Below are positions 42,155-48,796 of a DNA stretch of 49,434 nucleotides, piece by piece (within the stretch, counting starts at the first letter, position 1; every line of letters starts with the position of its first letter). The notes beneath the pieces are model-generated. The model saw only the letters and a list, made by a program, of their open reading frames with translations, ran no database searches and was not told the origin of the DNA. The stretch is from an uncultured bacterium (GTDB taxonomy: Bacteria; Verrucomicrobiota; Lentisphaeria; Victivallales; UBA1829): assembly GCA_900548385.1 (NCBI GenBank), contig URKJ01000037.1:1-49434 (forward strand). The letters run 5' to 3'. A program made the translations under genes and the position numbers.

Positions 42155-42178
42155 GTCAGGACTCCATGTTTCCGGGCG

Positions 42179-42206
42179 AAAAAAAAGGAGCCGTTGCAAC
42201 GGCTCC
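42179..42206 (-). terminator. Rho-independent terminator between rpmB and thiE
   Basis: On the minus strand GGAGCCGT-TGCA-ACGGCTCC (42187-42206) is followed by eight T (42179-42186). It ends the rpmB transcript. Confidence 0.92.
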
Positions 42207-42227
42207 GTTCCGGCGTGCGGAATAAGG

Positions 42228-42461
42228 TCAGCAGGGCTTCTGGATTCTGCCGCTGCGGATGCACTGCACGCAGACTTTTTTGCGGGAGACCGCGCCGTTT
42301 TCATCGACCACCCGGACGCTCTGGATGTTCGGTTCAAAGGTTCTCGGAGAGACCTTCACGACGTGCATACCGATACCGCCTTTTTTCTTCGCCAAGCCCC
42401 TGCGGATGATGGTGGAGCCGGAAAACTTTTTCTTTCCGCAAATGTCACAAACGTTACTCAC
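42228..42461 (-). CDS. rpmB: 50S ribosomal protein L28
   Basis: The protein has 77 residues: SNVCDICGKKKFSGSTIIRRGLAKKKGGIG, then RTFEPNIQSVRV and KKVCVQCIRSGRI. This is L28 of the type keeping two CXXC pairs (CDIC and CVQC), likely zinc-binding. The start is GTG 42461, with AGGAG 8 bases upstream; an upstream in-frame ATG would add ten non-family residues. It is followed by a terminator. Confidence 0.95.
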   Translation of the reverse strand: MSNVCDICGKKKFSGSTIIRRGLAKKKGGIGMHVVKVSPRTFEPNIQSVRVVDENGAVSRKKVCVQCIRSGRIQKPC

Positions 42462-42520
42462 TTTAGTATCTCCTAAATAAAAAGCCTTCACGGCCGTTGT
42501 TTTTCATGAACAGGAGCTAT

Positions 42521-42548
42521 AATATAATACCTCATTCCCGTTTTGCAA
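42521..42548 (-). promoter_or_regulatory. Promoter of rpmB
   Basis: On the minus strand TTGCAA (42543-42548) and TATATT (42521-42526) are 16 bases apart, about 60 bases before the GTG start. An overlapping second TATTAT/TATTATA series makes the -10 position slightly uncertain. Confidence 0.55.
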
Positions 42549-42609
42549 GTCCCCGCCGGAAAAATATGCCGCTTTTTTCCGCCTCCCGGATTTAATTTAC
42601 ACCGTCAAC

Positions 42610-42637
42610 TTGAATCTGTCAAAAAAAGCTGTATGTT
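42610..42637 (+). promoter_or_regulatory. Possible promoter of the unknown membrane-protein pair
   Basis: TTGAAT (42610-42615) and TATGTT (42632-42637) are separated by 16 bases, 57 bases before ATG 42695. Confidence 0.45.
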
Positions 42638-42694
42638 AATCCCCTGAATCATTCATAAATTCTCATAATTCAGGGAGATGTGCACGGCGTTTTT

Positions 42695-44209
42695 ATGGAT
42701 AATCTGAATGAGATATTCAAACAGCATGACAAATATCAGCTGGAAATGAAATTCACCTATCCGCTGAATCCGGATCTGACACAGAACGAATATCATGTGG
42801 ATACCTATATTTTTCTGCCGAACAGCCTCGGCCTCTCCGCCACGACCTATTCCAAACAGGATTTCTATGCGGATCTTCAGGAATATATCCGTCTCAAAAC
42901 TCCGGTCGTGCTGCTGCGGGGAATGAATCTGGACGGGGATTCTCCGCTGAAAAAACTGGAACGGACTGTGCGCAGATACAGTTTCGCACCGGACGATCCC
43001 GTTATGCACGAAGCCTATCAGGAACGGCTGAAAATGTTCTGTTCCATTATGAAAAGCGCCCTGCGCGACGAAGAGGCGTTTCTGGAGCGATCCTCGTCCA
43101 GCCTGAATTTTGAAACGCTGATCCGGAATTATCTGGATCAGACGGTCTCCATTCTGCAGGAGTTCCGTTCGCTCCGTCTGCTGATCGAAGTTCCCGGAGT
43201 TCCGGCGGATTCGCTGGACATGTTCCGGTTCGTGGACGAGTTCCTGAGCCTGACTGCGAACAAATACCGTTACAAACTGTGGACGTTCCTGACTTGCAGC
43301 GGAACGTTCCCGTGGACCGTTGAAGTCAAGAAAAAGATCATCCGGCTGATCCGCGACGAGATCGAATACCGGAAAGCCGGCGGTTATCCGTCCATTCCGG
43401 CTGCCGGCTCCGACAATGACAAGCTGATCTACCGGGAAGGCGTTCTGAAAAAGGTCATGGCAAGCGTGCTGTTTCTGAAAACCACGATCCGCCGCGACGG
43501 CGTGCTGCTGGAAAATCTGCTGTTCGGTATCGCCGCGGGGATCGCGATGGCGTTCGCGACGGTGGTCACGTTCGTGACGGCAAAGTTTTTTTACAGCGAA
43601 CTTTCCCTGCTGGTGTTTCTGATCGTGGTGCTCTCCTATATGGGAAAAGACCGGCTGAAAGAATGGCTGCGCCTTTATTTTCAGGCGAAAGTGCGCCGCT
43701 ATCTGTATGATTACAAGACCAAGATCCAGAGCGGATTCGGCAAGGAGGTCGGCGTCTGCAAAGAGGGCTTCCAGTTCATTCCGGAAAGCAAGGTGGATCC
43801 GCGTATCCTGAAAATCCGGGACCGCGATTCGTTTTCCCGTCTTGCAAATCACGGGCTCGGCGAAACCGTGATGCTGGCGCGGAAGCATGTGCTGCTGTTT
43901 TCCAAAAACTGCAAAAATCTGTTCACGGATTTCAAAGTCGACGGCATTGTGGACATCATGCGGCTGAACATCCGCCGCTTTCTGTGGAAGATGGATAATC
44001 CGGCGAAAGACGTTTTTCTGCCGGATGATAACGATGAAACCATTCTGAAAGTTCCCGGGAAACGGCTGTATCACGTCAATATCGTGATCCGCTACGGCAT
44101 GGCGGGACGGGAGGACTGCTATACGCGCTACCGTCTGGTGCTCAGCCGCAGCGGGATCCGGCAGATCGTCAAATTCCCGGATATCATATCGGTGAACGGC
44201 AGCATATGA
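42695..44209 (+). CDS. Unknown protein with two central membrane segments
   Basis: The protein has about 504 residues and I recognise no family. The first 270 residues are soluble, mixed helical, without motifs known to me. Two adjacent membrane segments (about 280-320; LLFGIAAGIAMAFATVVTFVTAKFFYSELSLLVFLIVVLSY) follow, then about 185 basic and hydrophobic residues. Both large domains should face the same side, probably the cytoplasm. The start is unsure: ATG 42695 has no close ribosome binding site, and GTG 42680 lies too near a GGGAG. The next gene overlaps as ATGA (44206-44209). Confidence 0.6.
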   Translation: MDNLNEIFKQHDKYQLEMKFTYPLNPDLTQNEYHVDTYIFLPNSLGLSATTYSKQDFYADLQEYIRLKTPVVLLRGMNLDGDSPLKKLERTVRRYSFAPDDPVMHEAYQERLKMFCSIMKSALRDEEAFLERSSSSLNFETLIRNYLDQTVSILQEFRSLRLLIEVPGVPADSLDMFRFVDEFLSLTANKYRYKLWTFLTCSGTFPWTVEVKKKIIRLIRDEIEYRKAGGYPSIPAAGSDNDKLIYREGVLKKVMASVLFLKTTIRRDGVLLENLLFGIAAGIAMAFATVVTFVTAKFFYSELSLLVFLIVVLSYMGKDRLKEWLRLYFQAKVRRYLYDYKTKIQSGFGKEVGVCKEGFQFIPESKVDPRILKIRDRDSFSRLANHGLGETVMLARKHVLLFSKNCKNLFTDFKVDGIVDIMRLNIRRFLWKMDNPAKDVFLPDDNDETILKVPGKRLYHVNIVIRYGMAGREDCYTRYRLVLSRSGIRQIVKFPDIISVNGSI

Positions 44210-44721
44210 AACGGAAAAACTGGATTTTGAACTTGTTGGCAGCCGCGGCGGCTCTGGCCGTCTCCGTTGCCTGTTTTCTGTTTTTTCAGGATACGGAGGA
44301 GGAGAAGACTCCGGCGGAAGAGGTGCGGCGTCTCTGCGCGGAACGTCTTGCCGCGCTGGGGGAGGCGCTCCGCAGTCATACCGCCCGGCACAGGGGCAGA
44401 CTGCCCGACACGCTGGAACAGCTGGTCCGGGAATCCGGATGCGATCCGGAACTCCTGAGCTGTCCGGCGAAACAGTTTCACTATATCTATATAGGAGACG
44501 GGATGTCCGCCGCGGAGCTTGCGCCGGAAACGCCGCTGGTGTTCGACCGTCTCCACAATCACCGGACGGAACTCAATGTGCTCCGTGCGGATTTTCAGAC
44601 GGAGAGCCGCACTCTGCCGCCCGGCGGCACCTATTCCTCCCTGTTCGGCCCCGCCGTCCGTGCGGACCGCCGTCTTGAGAAACGGCTCCGCCTGCTTGAC
44701 CGCACCGTGTTTGCGCGGTGA
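44206..44721 (+). CDS. Small single-pass membrane protein, possibly pseudopilin-related
   Basis: The protein has 171 residues: an N-terminal membrane anchor (about 7-27, NLLAAAAALAVSVACFLFF) and a soluble domain. GRLPDTLEQLVRESGCDPELLSCPAKQFHYIYIG resembles a stretch often seen in GspG-like or pseudopilin-like proteins of this bacterial group, but the prepilin signal is missing. It is translationally coupled (ATGA) to the unknown two-helix membrane protein. Its stop lies 8 bases from the end of the converging terminase gene, with no terminator visible. Confidence 0.55.
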   Translation: MKRKNWILNLLAAAAALAVSVACFLFFQDTEEEKTPAEEVRRLCAERLAALGEALRSHTARHRGRLPDTLEQLVRESGCDPELLSCPAKQFHYIYIGDGMSAAELAPETPLVFDRLHNHRTELNVLRADFQTESRTLPPGGTYSSLFGPAVRADRRLEKRLRLLDRTVFAR

Positions 44722-44729
44722 CGGCGGGA

Positions 44730-46139
44730 TCAGCCGAGTCCCCGTGCGCTTCCGCTGTTGGAGCGTCCGGCGGAGGAGAGAATGCGGTACCGGGTTTCGT
44801 CGGCGATATGGTCCTCGGCGGATGTGTCGATGTCGTCGGGATCGCGGCTGCAGCGCGGGAGCACGGGAATCGTGCGGATGAAATGCGTGCAGTCGCGGAA
44901 GACGAACAGCCCCGGATTTTCCCGCGAAATGCTTCCTTTCAGAAACTGCCGCAGAAGAATCCAGCCGTGTTTGCGGGAGCCGGGCGATTTATCCGAACGC
45001 AGCCAGCGGATGCCGAGCCGTTCCATGTCCGAGGCGATTGAGACGCGTCCGGCGGCGTCGAAAATGGAGTTGTCGGCGGGACCCGGATGGATCCGGCGTC
45101 CGAATCCGAGAAGCTCCTGTTTCTCCAGAATGAGCCGTGCGATTTCCGCCGGTGTGTGTCCGCAGCCTTCGTTCGGGATCCCGTTCCAACCGTAGATTTC
45201 AGCGATGCGGAACAGGTCGCCGCGCAGGGTGTGGAGCGGTTCGCCGTTGTCGAGCCGGACGTCCGAGCCGTCCGATTCCGCCCAGAATCCGATGCTGTAC
45301 GGCCTTGACGCGCCCCAGTCGAACGTGCGGTCGATCCGCCAGGAGCGGGGGATGTCAAACGGCGGGAGCACATGGACCGCCGGATCCCACAGATCGTCGA
45401 ACATTCCTCCGGCGACGATGTCCCACGACCCCTCAAGCATCGCTTTGACCAGATGCGGCGAACGCAGACCGAGCAGACGTGCGGTGTATTCTTGCGCGTC
45501 AATGCTCGGATTGTCGGCGAGTTTTGCGGGGATGTACTGCCGCAGCATTCCGCCTTCCTCTTCCGGCATCCGCCGGATTTGCATCGGCGCGGCGAAGTCG
45601 ATGAAGGCTGCTTTCACCCAGTTGTGTCCCGGTCCGCCCGGATTCGATCCGCACAGAATCAGCGGCAGTTTCCGTGCCGTCTGCGTGTTCCGGAGTTCGA
45701 CGGGAACACGGCAGCGGGCGCGGAGGGAGCGGTAGACCGTTTCGCTGAAATGGGTCAGCTCGTCGATCAGCAGAGCATGAATCTCGACGCCCTGATATTT
45801 CATCACGTCGCGTTCATACTGGCAATGACAGAGAAAGATGACGGAGCCGTTGTGAAACCGGATGGCGGGCGGCGAGACGATGATCCGGCAGCTCCCCGAT
45901 TCCCGGAGCGGATCCAGCAGAACGCGGAACCCGTTCGGACCGTCCAGATGATTGCGGATCAGCTCCGCACTGTGTCTGCGAAACAGATAAATCTGCATGT
46001 TCGGAAGCGACAGCGCAAGGGTGATCGCTTTGACGCGCAGAAGATGACTTTTGCCGCCGCCCGCCGCGCCGCCGTACAGAATCTCCGTTGCTTCGCTTTT
46101 GAATGCAAGCGTCTGTTTGCGGTGAAGGTACAGGTCCAT
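44730..46139 (-). CDS. Phage-type terminase large subunit
   Basis: The protein has 469 residues. The ATPase half has Walker A GGAAGGGKSH (near 23-32), Walker B ALLIDEL (D126-E127) and the coupling motif LILCGSNPGG. The nuclease half has RTFDWGASRPYSIGFW, an acidic HPGPADNSIFDAA and a late DPDDIDTSAEDHIADE stretch. These are the expected features of a DNA-packaging motor subunit (TerL). The gene is intact. It is the last gene of a four-gene phage-like cluster, 3 bases after its upstream neighbour; no small terminase, portal or capsid gene is next to it. Confidence 0.85.
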   Translation of the reverse strand: MDLYLHRKQTLAFKSEATEILYGGAAGGGKSHLLRVKAITLALSLPNMQIYLFRRHSAELIRNHLDGPNGFRVLLDPLRESGSCRIIVSPPAIRFHNGSVIFLCHCQYERDVMKYQGVEIHALLIDELTHFSETVYRSLRARCRVPVELRNTQTARKLPLILCGSNPGGPGHNWVKAAFIDFAAPMQIRRMPEEEGGMLRQYIPAKLADNPSIDAQEYTARLLGLRSPHLVKAMLEGSWDIVAGGMFDDLWDPAVHVLPPFDIPRSWRIDRTFDWGASRPYSIGFWAESDGSDVRLDNGEPLHTLRGDLFRIAEIYGWNGIPNEGCGHTPAEIARLILEKQELLGFGRRIHPGPADNSIFDAAGRVSIASDMERLGIRWLRSDKSPGSRKHGWILLRQFLKGSISRENPGLFVFRDCTHFIRTIPVLPRCSRDPDDIDTSAEDHIADETRYRILSSAGRSNSGSARGLG

Positions 46140-46142
46140 CGG

Positions 46143-46544
46143 TCAGTCCGGAAAAACGAAAAAATGGATGCGGACCGGCAGGATGTTCCACGAACGTTCG
46201 TGTGTGAACGTCAGCGGAGTGATGCGGGTCGTCTGAATGCGGAACCCGTCGCCCGCCAGCAGAAGCGGCGGCTGAAAGAGATCCGCGATCCGCTGACGGA
46301 GCGCTTCCGCCTCGGCAAACTCGCGGTCGGCGGGCTGAAGCACCTCGTAGACGACGGAGCCGGAGAGCCTGCATGAAAATTGCGCGGGATGATCTACAGT
46401 GAATCCGGAAAATGTTTCCCGGTACCGTATGCCGTCGGCAGGGGCGGTGATGCCGCCCTCCGCTGCGAGTTGCTCCGCCTGGATGGGAAAGCGGGTGAGG
46501 AGACTGGTGCGGATCCGTTGTTTTACTGCGGCGAAAACGATCAT
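46143..46544 (-). CDS. Phage-like minor structural protein (tail-terminator-like)
   Basis: The protein has 133 residues. Position and size fit a tail-terminator or minor tail protein: a helical start (IVFAAVKQRIRTSLLTRFPI) and a beta-rich rest ending in ERSWNILPVRIHFFVFPD. I do not recognise a definite family. Its ATG overlaps the stop of the HK97-gp10-like gene as ATGA (46541-46544), and TerL follows after 3 bases. Confidence 0.5.
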   Translation of the reverse strand: MIVFAAVKQRIRTSLLTRFPIQAEQLAAEGGITAPADGIRYRETFSGFTVDHPAQFSCRLSGSVVYEVLQPADREFAEAEALRQRIADLFQPPLLLAGDGFRIQTTRITPLTFTHERSWNILPVRIHFFVFPD

Positions 46545-46936
46545 GGCAGATAAGCTCCCGATTCAATGTTTGCGGTACATGCGGCGACGGCGTTTCCGGC
46601 GATCCCGGAGGGCGCCTGAACGGAACTGCCCGCTTCCAGCCGCCCGATGTAAGGGACCGAGTTCGTGACATAGAGAACGTCGCCCGCCGCGGAGTCTCTG
46701 AATGCCTCCTGCGCCCGGTTGGCGTCCAGCCCGGTGGTTTCGTCGGATGTGTATTGCGGGGCTCCGATGGAGCAGCGCCAGTTTGCGCGGGCGCGTCCGC
46801 TCCGGACCGGAGTCGCATCCGCGGCGCATTGATAAAGTCCGTCGCCCGCGGCGGCGACCAGGCTGTCCGCGCGGCGCCGGAGTGCGCGGATCACCTCTTC
46901 CGCGTTGCCCGGACGGAGGGAAAAGGAACATTTCAT
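46541..46936 (-). CDS. HK97-gp10-like phage neck/tail-completion protein
   Basis: The protein has 131 residues. The pattern ATPVRSGRARANWRCSIG followed by DVLYVTNSVPYIGRLEAGSSVQAPSG is characteristic of HK97 gp10-like neck or minor tail proteins (TPVDTG-LR-W ... N-PYA--LE-G-S-QAP-G). The gene is coupled by ATGA overlaps on both sides (46933-46936 and 46541-46544). Confidence 0.72.
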   Translation of the reverse strand: MKCSFSLRPGNAEEVIRALRRRADSLVAAAGDGLYQCAADATPVRSGRARANWRCSIGAPQYTSDETTGLDANRAQEAFRDSAAGDVLYVTNSVPYIGRLEAGSSVQAPSGIAGNAVAACTANIESGAYLP

Positions 46937-47247
46937 GCGAGGACCTCCGTTTCGAGCTGATAGAGTCCGCCGCCCGGCAGTGCCGCCGCCGAAACGATGA
47001 GACAGGCGCTGCCGTTCAGGACAAGCCTGCTTTTTCCCGGCAGAAACCGGACGGAGTCCGTTGTACGGATCAGAATGGAGCGTTCGGTTTTTGCGGTCGA
47101 TCCGTTTCCGTCGCTCCGGTTCTGCCGGAGCAGGGAAAGCGGTGCCGCGCGGACACTCCGGGATGTGTTTCCGGTTTGCAGGAGGGCTTCTTCTCCGCAG
47201 AGATCGAGCAGGGACCCTGCGGCGGTTTGAAACAGTTCATTGATCAT
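46933..47247 (-). CDS. Small phage-like protein, first gene of the morphogenesis cluster
   Basis: The protein has 104 residues, with a helical start (INELFQTAAGSLLDLCGEEALLQTG) and a beta-rich rest. Size and position before a gp10-like gene fit a head-tail joining protein, but I cannot assign a family. I chose ATG 47247 because GGAG lies 6 bases upstream; the frame is open further up over a low-complexity stretch. Confidence 0.5.
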   Translation of the reverse strand: MINELFQTAAGSLLDLCGEEALLQTGNTSRSVRAAPLSLLRQNRSDGNGSTAKTERSILIRTTDSVRFLPGKSRLVLNGSACLIVSAAALPGGGLYQLETEVLA

Positions 47248-47362
47248 GATAATCTCCGTTGGTTTGTCGTGTGACGATCCGCTGTCAACCGGGAAAAAGC
47301 CGGTTTTTCCGGGAAAAAACGGAGAAAAAGTAAAAAAAATCAATTTTTTTTCAGAAAAGGAG
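47248..47362. other. Intergenic region between phage-like cluster and pseudopilin locus
   Basis: This region contains TTGACA on the minus strand (near 47283) without a clear -10 box, a short hairpin AACCGG/CCGGTT (47287-47305) with T bases behind it, and A/T runs. I see no gene. Confidence 0.35.
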
Positions 47363-47391
47363 TTGCCAAAATCGCATTTATGTGGTATAAT
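47363..47391 (+). promoter_or_regulatory. Promoter of the invertible pseudopilin locus
   Basis: TTGCCA (47363-47368) and a perfect TATAAT (47386-47391), 17 bases apart, 75 bases before ATG 47467. It drives the orphan pseudopilin start. Confidence 0.85.
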
Positions 47392-47466
47392 GTATCCATA
47401 ACATTCGTGGATTAATTGACAATGTCTTTTAACCCTCAGAAAAAAACAATTAAGGAGAAAAAGAAA

Positions 47467-47538
47467 ATGACAGCAAAACGGAAGAATCGTGGGTTTACGC
47501 TCATTGAGCTCCTCGTAAATATCAAGCTGTCATGGTAA
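47467..47538 (+). CDS. Pseudopilin start cassette, cut off after the prepilin signal (off state)
   Basis: AAGGAGAAA precedes ATG 47467. The reading frame gives a perfect class III prepilin signal, MTAKRKNRGFTLIELLV, with the cleavage G at 9, F at 10 and Glu at mature position 5. It then leaves the family pattern (NIKLSW) and stops at 47536-47538. Homology ends after base 47516: all intact relatives continue GTGGTAATTGC at this point, whereas here AAATATC follows. The matching continuation lies 1.2 kb away on the opposite strand. In the present orientation only a 23-residue peptide can be made. Confidence 0.88.
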   Translation: MTAKRKNRGFTLIELLVNIKLSW

Positions 47539-47540
47539 TA
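47503..47540 (+). other. Left hybrid recombination-site candidate
   Basis: The left half is pseudopilin coding sequence ending CTCCTC; GT at 47515-47516 is the putative core; a 24-base arm (47517-47540) ends in GTAATA. The right-hand junction has an arm of the same length and the same six last bases. Confidence 0.6.
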
Positions 47541-47903
47541 TTTTTGTTTTTTTCTTTATTCGATATTCTTTCATATTATTTGAACCAGTAAATTTGTAAA
47601 ATATCGTTTTTTACTCTTTTTGCTTTCCTCTTTTCAGCATTTTATATTGCCGCAGAAAACAGCGTGCAGAATTTTCCCATGCAGGTTGTTGACGGTGTGT
47701 TTTTGCTCTGTTTTCGGAAAAGCCGCTGTCAAGGAATTGCGGACTGTCTTTATGGGGGCGGAGAGTCGTGAGTTGACTGTCCCGTGATCCGGTTTCTGCT
47801 ATATGATACAAGTCAACGGCAGTGTGGAGAATATGCCGTTTGGAATTACGGATGAGCTTATTGTGCGCATCGGTACGGAGCCGGGGTATTCGTTTCGGAT
47901 AAT
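47541..47903. other. Non-coding part of the putative invertible segment
   Basis: About 360 bases, AT-rich at the left. A 7-base inverted repeat CGATATT (47561-47567)/AATATCG (47600-47606) lies near the left end. Short frames on either strand (plus 47803-47985, minus 47611-47916) have no ribosome binding site or family resemblance. I see no convincing gene; it might hold an RNA or recombination enhancer, but nothing shows this. Confidence 0.4.
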
Positions 47904-47941
47904 AAAAAATTGCCACGGGGATCCTTTGCAGAATCCCCGTG
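47904..47941 (-). terminator. Terminator of pseudopilin cassette 1
   Basis: On the minus strand a perfect 9-base-pair stem CACGGGGAT/ATCCCCGTG (47933-47941 and 47914-47922) is followed by GCAAT and six T (47904-47909). It ends cassette 1. Confidence 0.8.
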
Positions 47942-47952
47942 ACAATGGAGGG
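47909..47952 (-). repeat. Cassette-end repeat, copy A
   Basis: A 44-base segment that recurs at 48750-48793 with a single mismatch. It includes the hairpin behind cassette 1. Such identity in non-coding DNA, beside more divergent coding parts, points to recent duplication or recombination among cassettes. Confidence 0.9.
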
Positions 47953-48006
47953 ATTATTCCCGTTTGCTGTATGTTCAAGTTTTAAATTTCAACAGAAATT
48001 CAAAGC

Positions 48007-48696
48007 TCAATCAACCGCATGGTTACCCTGGTTGTCCCCGGCTACCCCAAGAGCCTGATCGGCAGCATTACCCGTAAGCTGGGTTCCGTTTCCTGCTTTG
48101 AGGTTCGTAGCAGCGTTCTCACAGTTGGACCAGTTGGTCTTTTTGCCCCAGAAGTTTTCACCACCGCCGGAAACAAAGGAACCGACATGGCCATCTCCGA
48201 AGAGAATGTTGCCGAACTTGTCATGGTTCGGGCTGGTGGTTCCCGAAGCCACACCATCAAAGAGAATACCGGAATCGGATGTGCAAGTATTTGCATTCAT
48301 GCCGGGAAGGTAATGATAGGTAAGTCCCAACCCTTCAAGCGAGGTATCGTTTTTTGTCGAGGCTCCGCTTTTGAACGGTTTTGAATCTGTTGTAGAAACG
48401 TAAGTCGCGGCTTTCTGGGATGTCGATGGACAGATGTACATCTTCATGTCAGTCAGAATTGCGTTGAGAACGAGCGGCTCAAGTCCACTGCTGGAAGTGG
48501 AACCTGAGTATTGCGGGGTTCCGCTATCTGTTCCCATCGGCAGGATTACGTCATCGGGGAAATTTGTGTAAAGTTGGAAAGACAATCCAATTTGTTTCTG
48601 ATTGGATGCGCAGGAAATTCTGCGTGCTTTCTCACGAGCTGAGTTCAGCGCCGGCAAAAGCATACCCGCGAGGATTGCGATAATCGCAATTACCAC
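48007..48696 (-). pseudogene. Pseudopilin cassette 1, body without start (silent in this orientation)
   Basis: On the minus strand the frame begins GTG-GTA-ATT-GCG (VVIAIIAILAGMLLPALNSAREKARRISCASNQKQIG), exactly where the orphan start cassette breaks off. The prepilin signal, ribosome binding site and promoter are absent, and a TAA lies two codons upstream. The body is otherwise intact: 229 residues including YHYLPGMNANTCTSDSGILFDG and HDKFGNILFGDG, an exact H-X9-DG motif. Joined to the 16-codon start it would make a normal 245-residue pseudopilin. GTG could in theory act as start, but no ribosome binding site precedes it. Confidence 0.85.
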
Positions 48697-48720
48697 AATT
48701 TAGAGTATATTATAGTAATA
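48671..48720 (-). other. Right hybrid recombination-site candidate
   Basis: On the plus strand the left half is pseudopilin coding sequence (reverse of GGTAATTGCGATTATCGC). AC at 48695-48696 is the reverse of the GT core. A 24-base arm (48697-48720) ends in GTAATA, matching the left site's arm in 14 of 24 positions, including its last six bases. ATTGCGAT-T-ATCGCAAT, a perfect palindrome, lies in the coding half. Confidence 0.6.
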
Positions 48721-48749
48721 ATCTTTGTATGCTCTTTGATATTGGAAAG

Positions 48750-48793
48750 ATTGCCACAGGGATCCTTTGCAGAATCCCCGTGACAATGGAGGG
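48750..48793 (-). repeat. Cassette-end repeat, copy B
   Basis: 43 of 44 bases match copy A at 47909-47952. It follows the stop of cassette 2. The single change weakens one pair of the hairpin (C to T, still a G-T pair), and no T-run follows here. Confidence 0.9.
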
Positions 48794-48796
48794 TTG

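Noticed and set aside
47611..47916. Minus-strand frame of 101 codons in the invertible segment
   Set aside because: It begins inside the terminator hairpin of cassette 1, has no ribosome binding site and reads like translated non-coding DNA.
47803..47985. Plus-strand frame of 60 codons
   Set aside because: No ribosome binding site, and it runs through the cassette terminator and repeat. A short remnant cannot be excluded, but it is not supported.
47503..48720. Simple insertion of a mobile element into the pseudopilin gene
   Set aside because: An insertion would leave both gene halves on the same strand. Here the second half is inverted relative to the first, which needs an inversion or an assembly error.
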